From an uncultured Kineothrix sp. (GTDB taxonomy: Bacteria; Bacillota; Clostridia; Lachnospirales; Lachnospiraceae): a stretch of 32,972 nucleotides of DNA. Made by a program: the position numbers and the translations under genes. Under the pieces are notes generated by a model. The model saw only the letters and a list, made by a program, of their open reading frames with translations. It was not told the origin of the DNA and did not search any database. Numbering within the stretch: the first letter of the stretch is position 1; the number at the start of each line of letters is the position of its first letter. Below are positions 1 through 7,892 of this stretch, in pieces. The stretch lies in assembly GCA_910587275.1 (NCBI GenBank), contig CAJUMD010000030.1:1-32972 (forward strand), read 5' to 3'.

Positions 1-99
1 ATCAACCACCTTCCTTGGAATTCCCTATATTTGAATTATACAGGAAGCTCCTTCACCATCCAACACGGGAAATTCCTTTAATTTTCCATGCTCCATGTA
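1..99. other. Non-coding left edge, probable leader of the next gene
   Basis: No gene is seen here. On the minus strand, after the stop of the Rossmann-GT4 gene, there is AT-rich spacer. It ends at the window edge with a purine-rich AAGGAAGG (about 8-15 on the plus strand, complemented), then TGGTTG and the bases AT. If the next base outside the window is G, this would be an ATG start with ideal spacing, so the operon probably continues leftwards. This is inference from the ribosome-binding-site-like spacing only. Confidence 0.3.
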
Positions 100-1677
100 T
101 TACAACGATTCGTAAAAGTCAACCAGCTTTCCAATATGGTTCCCGACCCACAATTCTTCCCTTATTTTGGCGGTTTTTTGTCTCATACTTTTTCTTACTG
201 CCATCAAATGGTTAAAATCGAATTGTCCGTTCGTCCAATTAATCAACACACCTATATCTTCCAAATATTCCGCCATTTTTTTCGGTTCCGCAGAAATAAT
301 CGGCAATCCGGCATCCAAATAATCAAATAACTTATTCGTTGCCGCATAGATGTATTTGTATTTCGTATTATATCCACTGACTTCCTTTTCCCATATGTCG
401 TCCCGTGTTAGGATAATCCCATAATCATATTGGGATAATTCCTGGAATAATCCTTCATACATGACCGGTTTATGAAAATGAAAATAATTGCTTCCTTCCG
501 CTTTTTTAATTAATTTTCCATACCGGACTTCATCCCAACAGGTCGGATAAATATGTAGATGACATCTGTTTTTCTCACAGGTTTCTATAAATTCCATGGA
601 AAAAGCAAACGGACAGTCAACATAATCTTCTTCCGTAACGACTCCACCGGCATAACACAGGGACAGTTCTCCTTTGTTTTCCTCTAAGGCACCATGGCTA
701 TCCTTTCCAAAACAATAATCAAAAAAACGAATCGTTTTTCCTCTGACATTAAAATCCAAATAATCCGTTAAATATTCCAAACTAAAATCCCGGTAGCAGA
801 TACCGCTTGCATGTTCCAAACAGTACTTTTCCAACCGTAGTGTATTTTCATCAACTTCTGTATAATATCCGTTCACAATATCATACTCATCAACGATGAC
901 TTTATGGTTCTCATTCTGCAGTTTTAACAAAATATAAGTAATACAGATATTCCCCCATGTAGAAAAAACATGGATCACCGCTTTTCTTTTCTTCAGCAAA
1001 AGGAAAAACAATTCTTCTATCCAATTGTAGTAATAACATATCCCCAATTTTTCCAAATCTTCACACCATAGGGAATATACAGGCTCCTTTACTGTTTTTT
1101 TATCCACCAAAACGGTAATCTTTTCTCCCCTTTCCATTAACGCTTTAATAATTTTCAAAGCGCGTGGAGAAGGATGATTTACCACAAGGACAATTTCAGC
1201 CGGATTCTCCTCCCTGCTTTCCAACAAACAGGAATCATCCAAAACCGTTTCATAATGTTCATACTGCCACTTTTTTATTCTCGATAAATACCACTTTAAA
1301 TCTTTTTCTATATAAAGTTCTTTAAACATGGCAAAATCGCAGCAGTATTCCGATACCGATATATAATTTACAATTCCTTCCTGATTTAACAGATTACGGA
1401 TTTCTCTTTCATACGGATACGAAACGGCAATGACTATAAGTATTCTCTTGCTACATAATTCCGACTTTTTTTCTTGGAAAGAATACACATTGGTTTCCCC
1501 GCTTTTTTCCGGATTGCCATCCTTACCGGTTACCACGCAATAAAGCGGCTTTATATTTTCTTCTGCCAGTTTTTCCTTTAACAACTGTGAGATATAACCT
1601 GCACCATACAAAACAAAACCGTTATAATCCGAAATTTTATTCAGCAATCCACGTATCAAGAAATCATTTTTTGTCAT
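100..1677 (-). CDS. Rossmann-module / GT-B glycosyltransferase (GT4-like) fusion
   Basis: A 525-residue protein with two parts. Residues about 18-125 form the recurring Rossmann-like module of this locus (motif LYGAGYISQLL at 23-33). Residues about 160-525 resemble a GT-B fold glycosyltransferase; near the C-terminus the segment LFDYLDAGLPIISAE is the typical nucleotide-sugar-binding region of GT4-like enzymes. It probably transfers a sugar from an NDP donor in the cytoplasm; donor and acceptor cannot be read from the sequence. The ATG follows GGATGGAGAACT, a good ribosome binding site. It is the last complete gene on the left, about 83 bp after the FkbM gene, and there is no signal peptide or membrane segment. 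The glycosyltransferase call is fairly sure; the exact family is not. Confidence 0.65.
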   Translation of the reverse strand: MTKNDFLIRGLLNKISDYNGFVLYGAGYISQLLKEKLAEENIKPLYCVVTGKDGNPEKSGETNVYSFQEKKSELCSKRILIVIAVSYPYEREIRNLLNQEGIVNYISVSEYCCDFAMFKELYIEKDLKWYLSRIKKWQYEHYETVLDDSCLLESREENPAEIVLVVNHPSPRALKIIKALMERGEKITVLVDKKTVKEPVYSLWCEDLEKLGICYYYNWIEELFFLLLKKRKAVIHVFSTWGNICITYILLKLQNENHKVIVDEYDIVNGYYTEVDENTLRLEKYCLEHASGICYRDFSLEYLTDYLDFNVRGKTIRFFDYCFGKDSHGALEENKGELSLCYAGGVVTEEDYVDCPFAFSMEFIETCEKNRCHLHIYPTCWDEVRYGKLIKKAEGSNYFHFHKPVMYEGLFQELSQYDYGIILTRDDIWEKEVSGYNTKYKYIYAATNKLFDYLDAGLPIISAEPKKMAEYLEDIGVLINWTNGQFDFNHLMAVRKSMRQKTAKIREELWVGNHIGKLVDFYESL

Positions 1678-1760
1678 AGTTCTCCATCCTTTATCGTTTT
1701 CATTTATTATGATAATTTTATAATGATATATCTTTCCATAATAAATTCCTTCTAAATTAT

Positions 1761-2909
1761 TTATGACTCGGGAATCGCATATAAAACCGTTTCCCCATAT
1801 ATTAATGCATGCTGACGGATATAGTACTTATACCTCCCCCCGGCATTTTTCAGCAAAAACTGCATAATCCGGTAATAATCCTCTACATAATGGTATATGG
1901 AAATTGCCAGTAACGGTTTATCCCTCCGGATTATATTTATCCCGCCAAAAAGCGCCTTCATTTCCGCACCTTCTATATCCATCTTAATCATATCCACGTG
2001 TATGTCCTGAAAATAATGGTCAATGGTTTCCACTTGGCAGATTTCCCCGCCCTCCATATTTCCTTCCTGCACTTTCGAACCCGTTCCCTGGGCAACAACC
2101 GGAAATGCTTTTCTTTCCTCCCACAGTCCAAGATTTTCACAGATACAATTGAATCCGTCCGGCAATTCCATTTTTTCCACATTATCTTTTAAACGCTTGA
2201 AATTGCTTTTTTCCAATTCAAAACAATACCAGTTTTTCACCTTTATTCCTGAAGCATGAATTGCCCGTAACAATTCTCCTTCATATGCTCCGGCATCTAT
2301 CAGTGAAATTTCACGATTTCCAAAATATTCTTTTACCTCATGGATAAAATAACTTTCCTCCGTGGTACAGATATCAACCAAATGGCGGATATCCCTTGTT
2401 TCAAAATACCGGTAAATCCCATCCAAAACCTTTCCTGATTCCGCATCTGCAAGATAGGCTTTTAATGCGTCCGTATTCTGTTTATAAAGTGCCAGTTTTT
2501 CCCCTTCACAATATTTTTCTATAACAATTTCCTGTTGATTCAAAAGCTCCGTATACCATTCATACATTTCCCATACGGTAACATTGGGAAAATCCGTAAG
2601 CCTGTTATAAATCTGTTTTCCGTAAATAGACGTCAAGATTACATTCACGCCTTCTTCCGCTTCACATTTATTTGCAAATTCTTCATAAGACAGCACAGGG
2701 TAAGATAGAACGGTTGTCCCCTGTTTCATAATATCATCATCAATCAATGCTTCAATGGTCACACCCTCCGACTCCAAAGCCCCCAGACAGACTTTTGCCG
2801 TATATCCTGCACCATATAAATAAACGGGTCTGTTTCCCACTTCTTTTAAAAGGGTATCTTTCCTTAACGTTCTCACTATGTTTTTCCTTTCCACCATCAT
2901 CTTTGGCAT
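1761..2909 (-). CDS. Rossmann-module / FkbM-family methyltransferase fusion
   Basis: The N-terminal third is the shared Rossmann-like module (VYLYGAGYTAKVCLGAL, then an acidic IDDD at the end of the second strand). The C-terminal half is an FkbM-type class I SAM methyltransferase. It has SAM-binding LIDAGAYEGE, then VETIDHYFQDIHVDMIKMD and IEGAEMKAL, which are FkbM hallmarks. FkbM enzymes O-methylate sugars or polyketides, so a sugar O-methyl group is expected. The start is uncertain. The ATG at 2909 has a weak ribosome binding site, whereas a GTG at 2876 follows GGAAAGGA at good spacing and also retains the whole Rossmann module. It lies 22-55 bp after the radical SAM gene. Confidence 0.75.
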   Translation of the reverse strand: MPKMMVERKNIVRTLRKDTLLKEVGNRPVYLYGAGYTAKVCLGALESEGVTIEALIDDDIMKQGTTVLSYPVLSYEEFANKCEAEEGVNVILTSIYGKQIYNRLTDFPNVTVWEMYEWYTELLNQQEIVIEKYCEGEKLALYKQNTDALKAYLADAESGKVLDGIYRYFETRDIRHLVDICTTEESYFIHEVKEYFGNREISLIDAGAYEGELLRAIHASGIKVKNWYCFELEKSNFKRLKDNVEKMELPDGFNCICENLGLWEERKAFPVVAQGTGSKVQEGNMEGGEICQVETIDHYFQDIHVDMIKMDIEGAEMKALFGGINIIRRDKPLLAISIYHYVEDYYRIMQFLLKNAGGRYKYYIRQHALIYGETVLYAIPES

Positions 2910-2931
2910 TTCAATCTTTTTACCGGAAACC

Positions 2932-4002
2932 TTATATAAAATTAGGATGTACAAGTTTATCCGGGTACAGGTAATCCCATATCATTTCATTAATGGAATC
3001 GCAGCGGCATCCCCTCGGACATTCATCCACCCTTATCTGCCGTATTCTTTTTTTCCGCTTTTCCCCATGCCATATTTCCATAAAGGAGCTTTCATATATA
3101 TTACCGATGATATCTTTTTCATGTTCCTGGTTCGAGCAAAGATACATGTTACCGTCCGACCAAAGGTTAGGATCCAATGCATGCCCATAGCAAATCCTGT
3201 ATTTTCTCGGCTTTTCCCCCACTGTTTTTTCATACTGGTTATACTTTGCATAAATCTGATAAAATTCATCTTCCTGTCTTTTGGCCAATTCCATTTGCCG
3301 CTTTACCGCTTCTTTATCTTCCGCCGGAAATACTTTAATTCCAACCGAACTTCCCTCCCCTTCTATCAGCGGTTTTATCTCAAAATAGTCTACGCCTACT
3401 TCTTTCCATAACTTTGCCGCTGCTTCCATGGAACCGTAATTTTCCTCATAAAACACAAACTGTGCGCCTATGGTGGGCAGCTCCTGCCCAAGCTCCCTCT
3501 TCTTCAAAACCAACGCCCTTATATTTTCAACCACTTTATCAAATTCATTTTTTACCTGATGGACGGTTTCGTGTTCCGTACCGTTACTCGCATTGACGGA
3601 ACATCTGATAAAAGTACAGGTTTCCAATACTGCGTTCCTCACTCTTTCCGGCATTCTTGAAGCATTGGTAAAAATTCCTATATCAAGCCCAATCTCATGG
3701 ATTCCATATAATATGTCCTCTATTTGGGGATGCAGCAACGGTTCACCGCTTCCCACAAGCGTAACCGCTTTTAATCCGGCTTCTTTTGCTTCCTTTAAAA
3801 ACCTCAGCAGAACATGTGGATCCATCGTATGTATTCTTGTAGTGTCTGCCGTTGCAAATTCGGTATTACAGAAAATACATTTATGGTTGCAATAATCCGT
3901 CAATCCCACTACCATATGTACGGGGTATGCATCCTTTTTTTCTTTTATGTCCACTAAGCGTTCCGCATGGCAAATTATTTTTTCTGCTCCCAACCTTTCC
4001 AT
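2932..4002 (-). CDS. Radical SAM protein with SPASM/twitch-like C-terminus (copy 1)
   Basis: The radical SAM CX3CX2C motif is CNHKCIFC (Cys38, 42, 45 from the chosen start), followed by a SAM-binding GSGEPLL. Further cysteines in the last 110 residues (CYGHALD, LCSNQEHEKD, CPRGCRCD) suggest a SPASM- or twitch-type site for extra Fe-S clusters. It is a paralogue of the protein at 7893-8969: both have the cysteine motif in the same register, the phrase GNIYE...IW..E/G, and a C-terminus ending in NFI. The substrate is unknown; radical SAM enzymes in glycan loci can epimerise, dehydrate or oxidise sugars or act on attached peptides. The start is the ATG at 4002 after AAGGAG with 9-nt spacing; an upstream in-frame TTG overlaps no better ribosome binding site. 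Confidence 0.75.
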   Translation of the reverse strand: MERLGAEKIICHAERLVDIKEKKDAYPVHMVVGLTDYCNHKCIFCNTEFATADTTRIHTMDPHVLLRFLKEAKEAGLKAVTLVGSGEPLLHPQIEDILYGIHEIGLDIGIFTNASRMPERVRNAVLETCTFIRCSVNASNGTEHETVHQVKNEFDKVVENIRALVLKKRELGQELPTIGAQFVFYEENYGSMEAAAKLWKEVGVDYFEIKPLIEGEGSSVGIKVFPAEDKEAVKRQMELAKRQEDEFYQIYAKYNQYEKTVGEKPRKYRICYGHALDPNLWSDGNMYLCSNQEHEKDIIGNIYESSFMEIWHGEKRKKRIRQIRVDECPRGCRCDSINEMIWDYLYPDKLVHPNFI

Positions 4003-4029
4003 TCCGTTTTTCTCCTTTTCTTTCAAAAG

Positions 4030-5091
4030 TTATGCTTCATTATACCTGTACAACGGATAATATGTTTGCCCCGTATATTCCGGAAACCGGTCTTTCCATC
4101 TTCCACAGACATCGGAATACCGGTCCCTATCACAAATCCGATACGCAACATGGTAACTGATTCTTGTAGTTGAATATCCTTCCTTAAACTGCATAAGACT
4201 GGCACTTCCGCCGCCAAGGTGAAACAAACGGTATCCTTCCTTCCTGCCCCATAAAATCATGGAATGCATGAGATAATTCATGGGTCTTTTCAGGGAATAT
4301 TCCCTGTCAAAACATCCTAAATGGTAATATACCGTATGATTACCCATCAGCAAAATGCTTCCCGCCAATACCTTTCCTTCTTTATCCCTGACAAAAGCAA
4401 GTCTGCTGCATTCACATTTCATCAGCCAATAAAAATATTCGTCATTGAAGTACAGAAATTTTTTTGCATCCAATATTTCCATCGCCTTTTGGTACATCTC
4501 TTGGAATATTTTCATGTTATCTGGATTTTTATCCGCAATCCCGAATTCCAATTCTTCTTTTTTCGCCTTATTAATGTTTCTGCGGACATTTGATTTATAA
4601 TCTTTAACAATCTTTTCTTCCGTATTGCGCAAATCCACATAAACCTGTTCCCTACTGTGAATTACTTCATACCCGCTCTTTCCGAATAAAGAAGGCATTT
4701 CTTTCAAGTATGGGTTTAATCGGATAAACTGGAATATTACATTGTTATTGCTGCAGTAATTAAGGATACCTGTTAACAATTTACTTTTTAATGAATCATC
4801 ATCCGTATTGGATACTATTCCACCATACTCGTGCGGTGTCACCATATCATACAGTTCTTCCCCTAACCCTTTCATGTATGGCAGGGTATTTATTTTTCTT
4901 ATAACTTGCGGAACCAAAGCAAAATTTCCGTCTTCCTCGTAACAAAAAATTTTGGTTATTCCATCCTCTGCCTGCATCTCCGCCATCAAATATTCCGCTA
5001 AATGATATGGCGTAATATCCAAACATTTCTTGATATAACATTCATATTTTTCCGTTTCATTCCGCAAATCCCAAACAAAAAATCCCTTCAT
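4030..5091 (-). CDS. GNAT / FemAB-like acyl- or aminoacyltransferase
   Basis: About 353 residues in the GNAT fold superfamily, resembling the BioF2-like/FemAB acetyltransferase group. Visible features are the basic helix KDYKSNVRRNINKAKKEE, the strand AFVRDKEGKVLAGSILLMG, and YYHLGCF...RPMNYLMHSMILW followed by FHLGGG. Relatives transfer acyl groups from acyl-CoA or amino acids from aminoacyl-tRNA. Next to DegT and WbqC, a plausible role is N-acylation of an amino sugar, which is inference. I chose the ATG at 5091, preceded by GGAAGG; a GTG three codons earlier is too close to that site. The stop is about 27 bp upstream of the radical SAM start. Confidence 0.6.
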   Translation of the reverse strand: MKGFFVWDLRNETEKYECYIKKCLDITPYHLAEYLMAEMQAEDGITKIFCYEEDGNFALVPQVIRKINTLPYMKGLGEELYDMVTPHEYGGIVSNTDDDSLKSKLLTGILNYCSNNNVIFQFIRLNPYLKEMPSLFGKSGYEVIHSREQVYVDLRNTEEKIVKDYKSNVRRNINKAKKEELEFGIADKNPDNMKIFQEMYQKAMEILDAKKFLYFNDEYFYWLMKCECSRLAFVRDKEGKVLAGSILLMGNHTVYYHLGCFDREYSLKRPMNYLMHSMILWGRKEGYRLFHLGGGSASLMQFKEGYSTTRISYHVAYRICDRDRYSDVCGRWKDRFPEYTGQTYYPLYRYNEA

Positions 5092-5143
5092 CCGACACAC
5101 TTCCTTCCGGTTGTTATTTCCATACCATGGGTAAGTGTGACAT

Positions 5144-5905
5144 CTATCCGATTAATTTCTTTATCTTTCTTATGCCTGTTCCGCCGATACCCCCCCCGAA
5201 TAATTTATAGTTATCCAGCATCCGATTTACCTCATTTACATCGTTAAACATCATAACATCCACAATGGACAGTCTCCCTTCAAAATCATTCCTCAGTTGT
5301 TGATAATCCGTAATTTCTATATCCATGAACTGTAAATCAATCCCGTTTTGCTCATATTTTTTCGTATCAAAAAAAGTACGGCCTTTCGGAAGATTCCAGT
5401 ACTCCCCCGCATCTGGAATTGCTTTACAGATATTCAGCGCCCATTCATCCGGTTCTTTCACTTCCTCTATTTCCAATCCCATTTCACTGAACACGGTAAT
5501 AGGCGTATCGATACCTAAATAAGTACAAATTTCCTCCAAACAAACCCTGTCCAAATCCACCAGTTTACCGTAATCAGAGCAAAGGATTCTTTGCATCAGA
5601 CCTATCACATCACGATAATAAGGCGCCTTTGCATAAAGCTGGAGTTGTTTTAATATCCTTTTGCGCCAATCCGTACTGTTATTAATCCGGATATCCCGGA
5701 TGGCAGTCTTTTGGGAATGTTTTTCCAACGGAACCGATACATACTGCCATCCGCCGTCTGCCTGTTTCAGCACACGGTTCCGTTCCATCCACCCATGCCG
5801 CTCAAACTGGGCGGTATCAAAAAGAATGAATTGATCCACATGCTTTACTAACGCTATATACCCCAAATACGGTAGGAAATTAGGCTGATTGATTCCCAAA
5901 CGCAT
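5144..5905 (-). CDS. WbqC-like family protein
   Basis: 253 residues with the WbqC-family signature at the N-terminus (INQPNFLPYLGYIALV, then FILFDTAQFERHGWMERNR) and the typical length for the family. WbqC-like proteins occur in O-antigen and glycan clusters, commonly beside DegT aminotransferases; I regard their biochemical activity as unproven, and modification of the amino group made by DegT is the usual suspicion. The ATG overlaps the DegT stop codon (TAATG), indicating translational coupling. Near the C-terminus there is a G8 tract at 5190-5197, coding GGG in FGGGIGG; slippage there would replace only about the last 14 residues. Confidence 0.75.
   Translation of the reverse strand: MRLGINQPNFLPYLGYIALVKHVDQFILFDTAQFERHGWMERNRVLKQADGGWQYVSVPLEKHSQKTAIRDIRINNSTDWRKRILKQLQLYAKAPYYRDVIGLMQRILCSDYGKLVDLDRVCLEEICTYLGIDTPITVFSEMGLEIEEVKEPDEWALNICKAIPDAGEYWNLPKGRTFFDTKKYEQNGIDLQFMDIEITDYQQLRNDFEGRLSIVDVMMFNDVNEVNRMLDNYKLFGGGIGGTGIRKIKKLIG
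5190..5197 (-). repeat. G8 homopolymer tract inside the WbqC-like gene
   Basis: Eight consecutive C on the plus strand (G on the coding strand), followed on the coding strand by TAT, the same local context as the tract at 19410-19417. The gene is in frame at this length. Confidence 0.9.
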
Positions 5906-7026
5906 TATTTCACCCCACTTTTTATCATGTCACAAATTTCTTCGATCTCCGTTTCCGTCAATGTCCCATACAGCGGCAAGTCCAGCGCCATATCCTTCAC
6001 CTTGTCCGCATACCCCGTATCCCTGACATACCCCGCATCCTTATAGCAGGCATAATCGCAGGTGAGTTTATCATACAGTTTCCGCGTCCCGATTCCGTTT
6101 TCTTTCAGCCACGCCCACAGCTCATCCCGCGACCTCCCGTACTCCGCCGTTACCTTAACCGGAAAATAAGCGTAATTATACTCAATGTCCGGTCGAGAGT
6201 CATAATCATAAGTACTGATACCAGGCACATCCCTAAGGCGCTCTGCATACACCCGTACCAGTTTCTTCCTCTTTGCAATCTCCGCATCCAGCCTTGGAAG
6301 GTTTACGATTCCCATTGCCGCCTGGAATTCGTTCATTTTGGCATTGATTCCGACAGCTTCCACATCATTCCCGCATTCCCCGTAAGTAATTCCGAAATTC
6401 CGGTACAGCCCGAACTTATCGTGCAGCGCCCCGTCCCGGTAAGCGAGCATCCCGCCTTCTATGGATTGGAATACCTTAATCGCATGGAAGCTGAACATGG
6501 TTATATCCCCGAAGCAACTGATGTCTGTACCAGCCACCTTTGTCCCGAACGCCTGCGCCCCGTCGTAAATCACTTTCAGGTTATGCTTCTTTGCTATCGC
6601 CCCTATTCCCTCTATGTCACAGGGAATCCCGAAGATATGGGGCGTTATGATGGCACAGGTTTTGTCCGTCAGCAGTTTTTCTATGGATTCCGTCGATAAA
6701 TTATAAGATTCATCGATATCACCAAACACAGGGGTCAGCCCGTTCTGCACGATTGCATTTGTAGTGGAAACGAAGGTAAACGGGGATGTGATAACTTCCC
6801 CCGTAAGTCCCAGTACCCTGATTGCCAAAAGCAGGGCGGAATGACCGTTGACGAACAAGTCGGCATTGCCGCACTCGGTATAGTCCAACAGCATTTGCCG
6901 GAATTTTTCCGCTTTTTCCCCGTTATTGGTCAGGATACCCGTCTCCCATATGGAGCTGATTTCTTTTATGTAATCCCCCATGTCCGGCATGGCAGGCTGT
7001 GTCGGCTTGATATTTTTTTCCGTCAT
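5905..7026 (-). CDS. DegT/DnrJ/EryC1/StrS-family sugar aminotransferase
   Basis: A 373-residue PLP enzyme that should convert a nucleotide-linked keto-sugar into an amino-sugar, using glutamate as donor. Seen directly: KVIYDGAQAFGT (Asp155 for the PLP ring nitrogen), the active-site lysine segment SFHAIKVFQSIEGG (Lys184), and NAKMNEFQAAMGIVNL near the middle. The SFHxxKVFxxIEGG form is common in enzymes making 3- or 4-amino-dideoxy sugars, but the exact sugar is not deducible. The start is the ATG at 7026 after AGGAGG with 9-nt spacing; an in-frame TTG at 7092 lacks such a site. No RmlA/RmlB-type enzymes are in the window, so the keto-sugar donor is made elsewhere. Confidence 0.85.
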   Translation of the reverse strand: MTEKNIKPTQPAMPDMGDYIKEISSIWETGILTNNGEKAEKFRQMLLDYTECGNADLFVNGHSALLLAIRVLGLTGEVITSPFTFVSTTNAIVQNGLTPVFGDIDESYNLSTESIEKLLTDKTCAIITPHIFGIPCDIEGIGAIAKKHNLKVIYDGAQAFGTKVAGTDISCFGDITMFSFHAIKVFQSIEGGMLAYRDGALHDKFGLYRNFGITYGECGNDVEAVGINAKMNEFQAAMGIVNLPRLDAEIAKRKKLVRVYAERLRDVPGISTYDYDSRPDIEYNYAYFPVKVTAEYGRSRDELWAWLKENGIGTRKLYDKLTCDYACYKDAGYVRDTGYADKVKDMALDLPLYGTLTETEIEEICDMIKSGVK

Positions 7027-7104
7027 TTTCCTGTTCCTCCTCTGGCAAAGTCTATATTCCCATTTTTTCATCGGACACAAAAAAAGATGCAAAATATTTC
7101 ATTG

Positions 7105-7131
7105 CCTTAACAATTTCATATTTTACATCAG
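7105..7131. repeat. Cassette A left inverted repeat
   Basis: Starts CCTTAA and contains the core CAATTTCATATTTTACAT, then CAG. It matches the reverse complement of 7804-7830 at 25 of 27 positions. Confidence 0.8.
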
Positions 7132-7199
7132 CTCATTTCCTTATGCAGTTCACTTATTCTCTTAAATATATAACTTTTCCATATAACTCTTTAAATCAT

Positions 7200-7382
7200 T
7201 TATTTTGATCCCTTTTCCAAAAAGTCCTGTTCCTTTAAATTTATACCAAGCTCTTTCGCCCTGCAGCATGTGATACTTGCACCGGTATCAATGACAAATT
7301 GCATTGCTGCGTTTCTTTTATCAAGGATGGACAGTTCACAGTTGGCGGTAAAAATACCATCATCCAACACTGTAAATAACAT
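7200..7382 (-). CDS. Short retropepsin-like (aspartic protease fold) ORF, probably truncated
   Basis: Sixty residues starting from an ATG with a good ribosome binding site (GGAGG, 8-nt spacing). The centre reads FVIDTGASITCCRAKELG, where DTGA is the catalytic aspartate motif of retropepsin-like aspartic proteases. It starts within the end of the 85-residue ORF upstream (23-bp overlap), suggesting coupling. Retropepsin-like domains are normally about 100 residues or more and would need the second strand pair beyond this point, so this looks like a 3'-truncated gene. The stop falls right after LEKGSK; the neighbouring frame stays open for about 16 more codons, which may be a frameshift remnant. 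Function is unknown, and proteolytic activity is doubtful at this length. Confidence 0.5.
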   Translation of the reverse strand: MLFTVLDDGIFTANCELSILDKRNAAMQFVIDTGASITCCRAKELGINLKEQDFLEKGSK

Positions 7383-7617
7383 TTTTACTTCCTCCCTGCA
7401 CGTAACTACCAACTATAACACACAAAATATCCTTTTCCAAAAATTCGTGTAATTTCTCGCATAACTCATCATCCGATTCCGTGGAATCACTGACTGCCAC
7501 CAACTGTCCTTCACAGTCATCCAATGAATGAATCCGCATCAGTATCCTACTGTAAGGAAACTCATTTTTGACCCGGTTAAATGACTTTATATCTGTTTGG
7601 TTTAATATTTTTAGCAT
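7360..7617 (-). CDS. Small cassette protein (copy A), unknown function
   Basis: 85 residues from an ATG preceded by GAGGA with 5-nt spacing. The protein begins MLKIL and is homologous to the product of 9279-9551: both share the pattern G-L--VS-S-ES--EL in the middle and C-I-GSY--GG---V-Y at the C-terminus. No membrane segment or known catalytic motif is visible. It lies downstream of a near-consensus promoter and two strong leader hairpins and is followed by the short retropepsin-like ORF. I do not recognise the family. An accessory protein carried by the repeat-bounded cassette is all the context supports. Confidence 0.6.
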   Translation of the reverse strand: MLKILNQTDIKSFNRVKNEFPYSRILMRIHSLDDCEGQLVAVSDSTESDDELCEKLHEFLEKDILCVIVGSYVQGGSKNVIYSVG

Positions 7618-7653
7618 ACTTTTCCTCATTTCTGCGCTGCTTTTTGCGCATAT

Positions 7654-7714
7654 CAAGTTTGTGGATGCAGCGCAGGCACAAACTTGTGAGTGAAAGATTG
7701 AAAATCTTTCACTC
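7654..7714 (-). other. Twin hairpins in the leader of cassette A
   Basis: Two perfect inverted repeats lie back to back between promoter and start codon. 7654-7663 pairs with 7677-7686 (CAAGTTTGTG/CACAAACTTG, 10 bp, 13-nt loop). 7688-7699 pairs with 7703-7714 (GAGTGAAAGATT, 12 bp, 3-nt loop). Neither is followed on the transcript by a clear U-run, so they look like structured 5' leader or a protein-binding site rather than a simple terminator. Confidence 0.7.
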
Positions 7715-7759
7715 TTATCACCATATCCTTCTCACGATATACATTATCTATATACTATT

Positions 7760-7787
7760 ATTATATACCGCATCAGGCAAATGTAAA
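7760..7787 (-). promoter_or_regulatory. Sigma-A-type promoter of cassette A
   Basis: On the minus strand TTTACA (7782-7787) and a perfect TATAAT (7760-7765) are separated by 16 bp. Transcription would begin near 7753 and run through the twin hairpins into the 85-residue ORF. Confidence 0.65.
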
Positions 7788-7803
7788 GAAACATTCCAAA
7801 ATC

Positions 7804-7830
7804 CTAATGTAAAATATGAAATTGTCAAGG
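7804..7830. repeat. Cassette A right inverted repeat
   Basis: Reverse complement of the left repeat at 25 of 27 positions; it continues outward as GGTTCC, also found next to the right repeat of cassette B. Confidence 0.8.
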
Positions 7831-7892
7831 TTCCATTCCGTTTTTCCGATTGAAAAATTATTCCTGTATATTAGGGTTGCATCCTGCCTGCA

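Larger units (their letters stand above)
7105..7830 (-). mobile_element. Cassette A: inverted-repeat-bounded element with two small genes
   Basis: About 0.73 kb bounded by an imperfect inverted repeat (7105-7131 and 7804-7830, 25 of 27 positions matching) with the core CAATTTCATATTTTACAT. Inside are a strong promoter (7760-7787), two hairpins (7654-7714), an 85-codon ORF and a 60-codon ORF. The same repeat core bounds cassette B at 9095-9731, whose first ORF is homologous. I see no transposase, so if mobile it would be non-autonomous (MITE-like). No clear target-site duplication was found by eye. Sits between the radical SAM gene and DegT. Confidence 0.5.

Noticed and set aside
7027..7092. 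Upstream TTG start and a weak promoter for DegT
   Set aside because: The TTG lacks a ribosome binding site, and the best -35/-10 pair nearby is poor; the ATG at 7026 has AGGAGG.
7654..7714. Twin hairpins as a CRISPR-like or terminator structure
   Set aside because: Only two unrelated palindromes are present, with no repeat-spacer pattern and no U-run.
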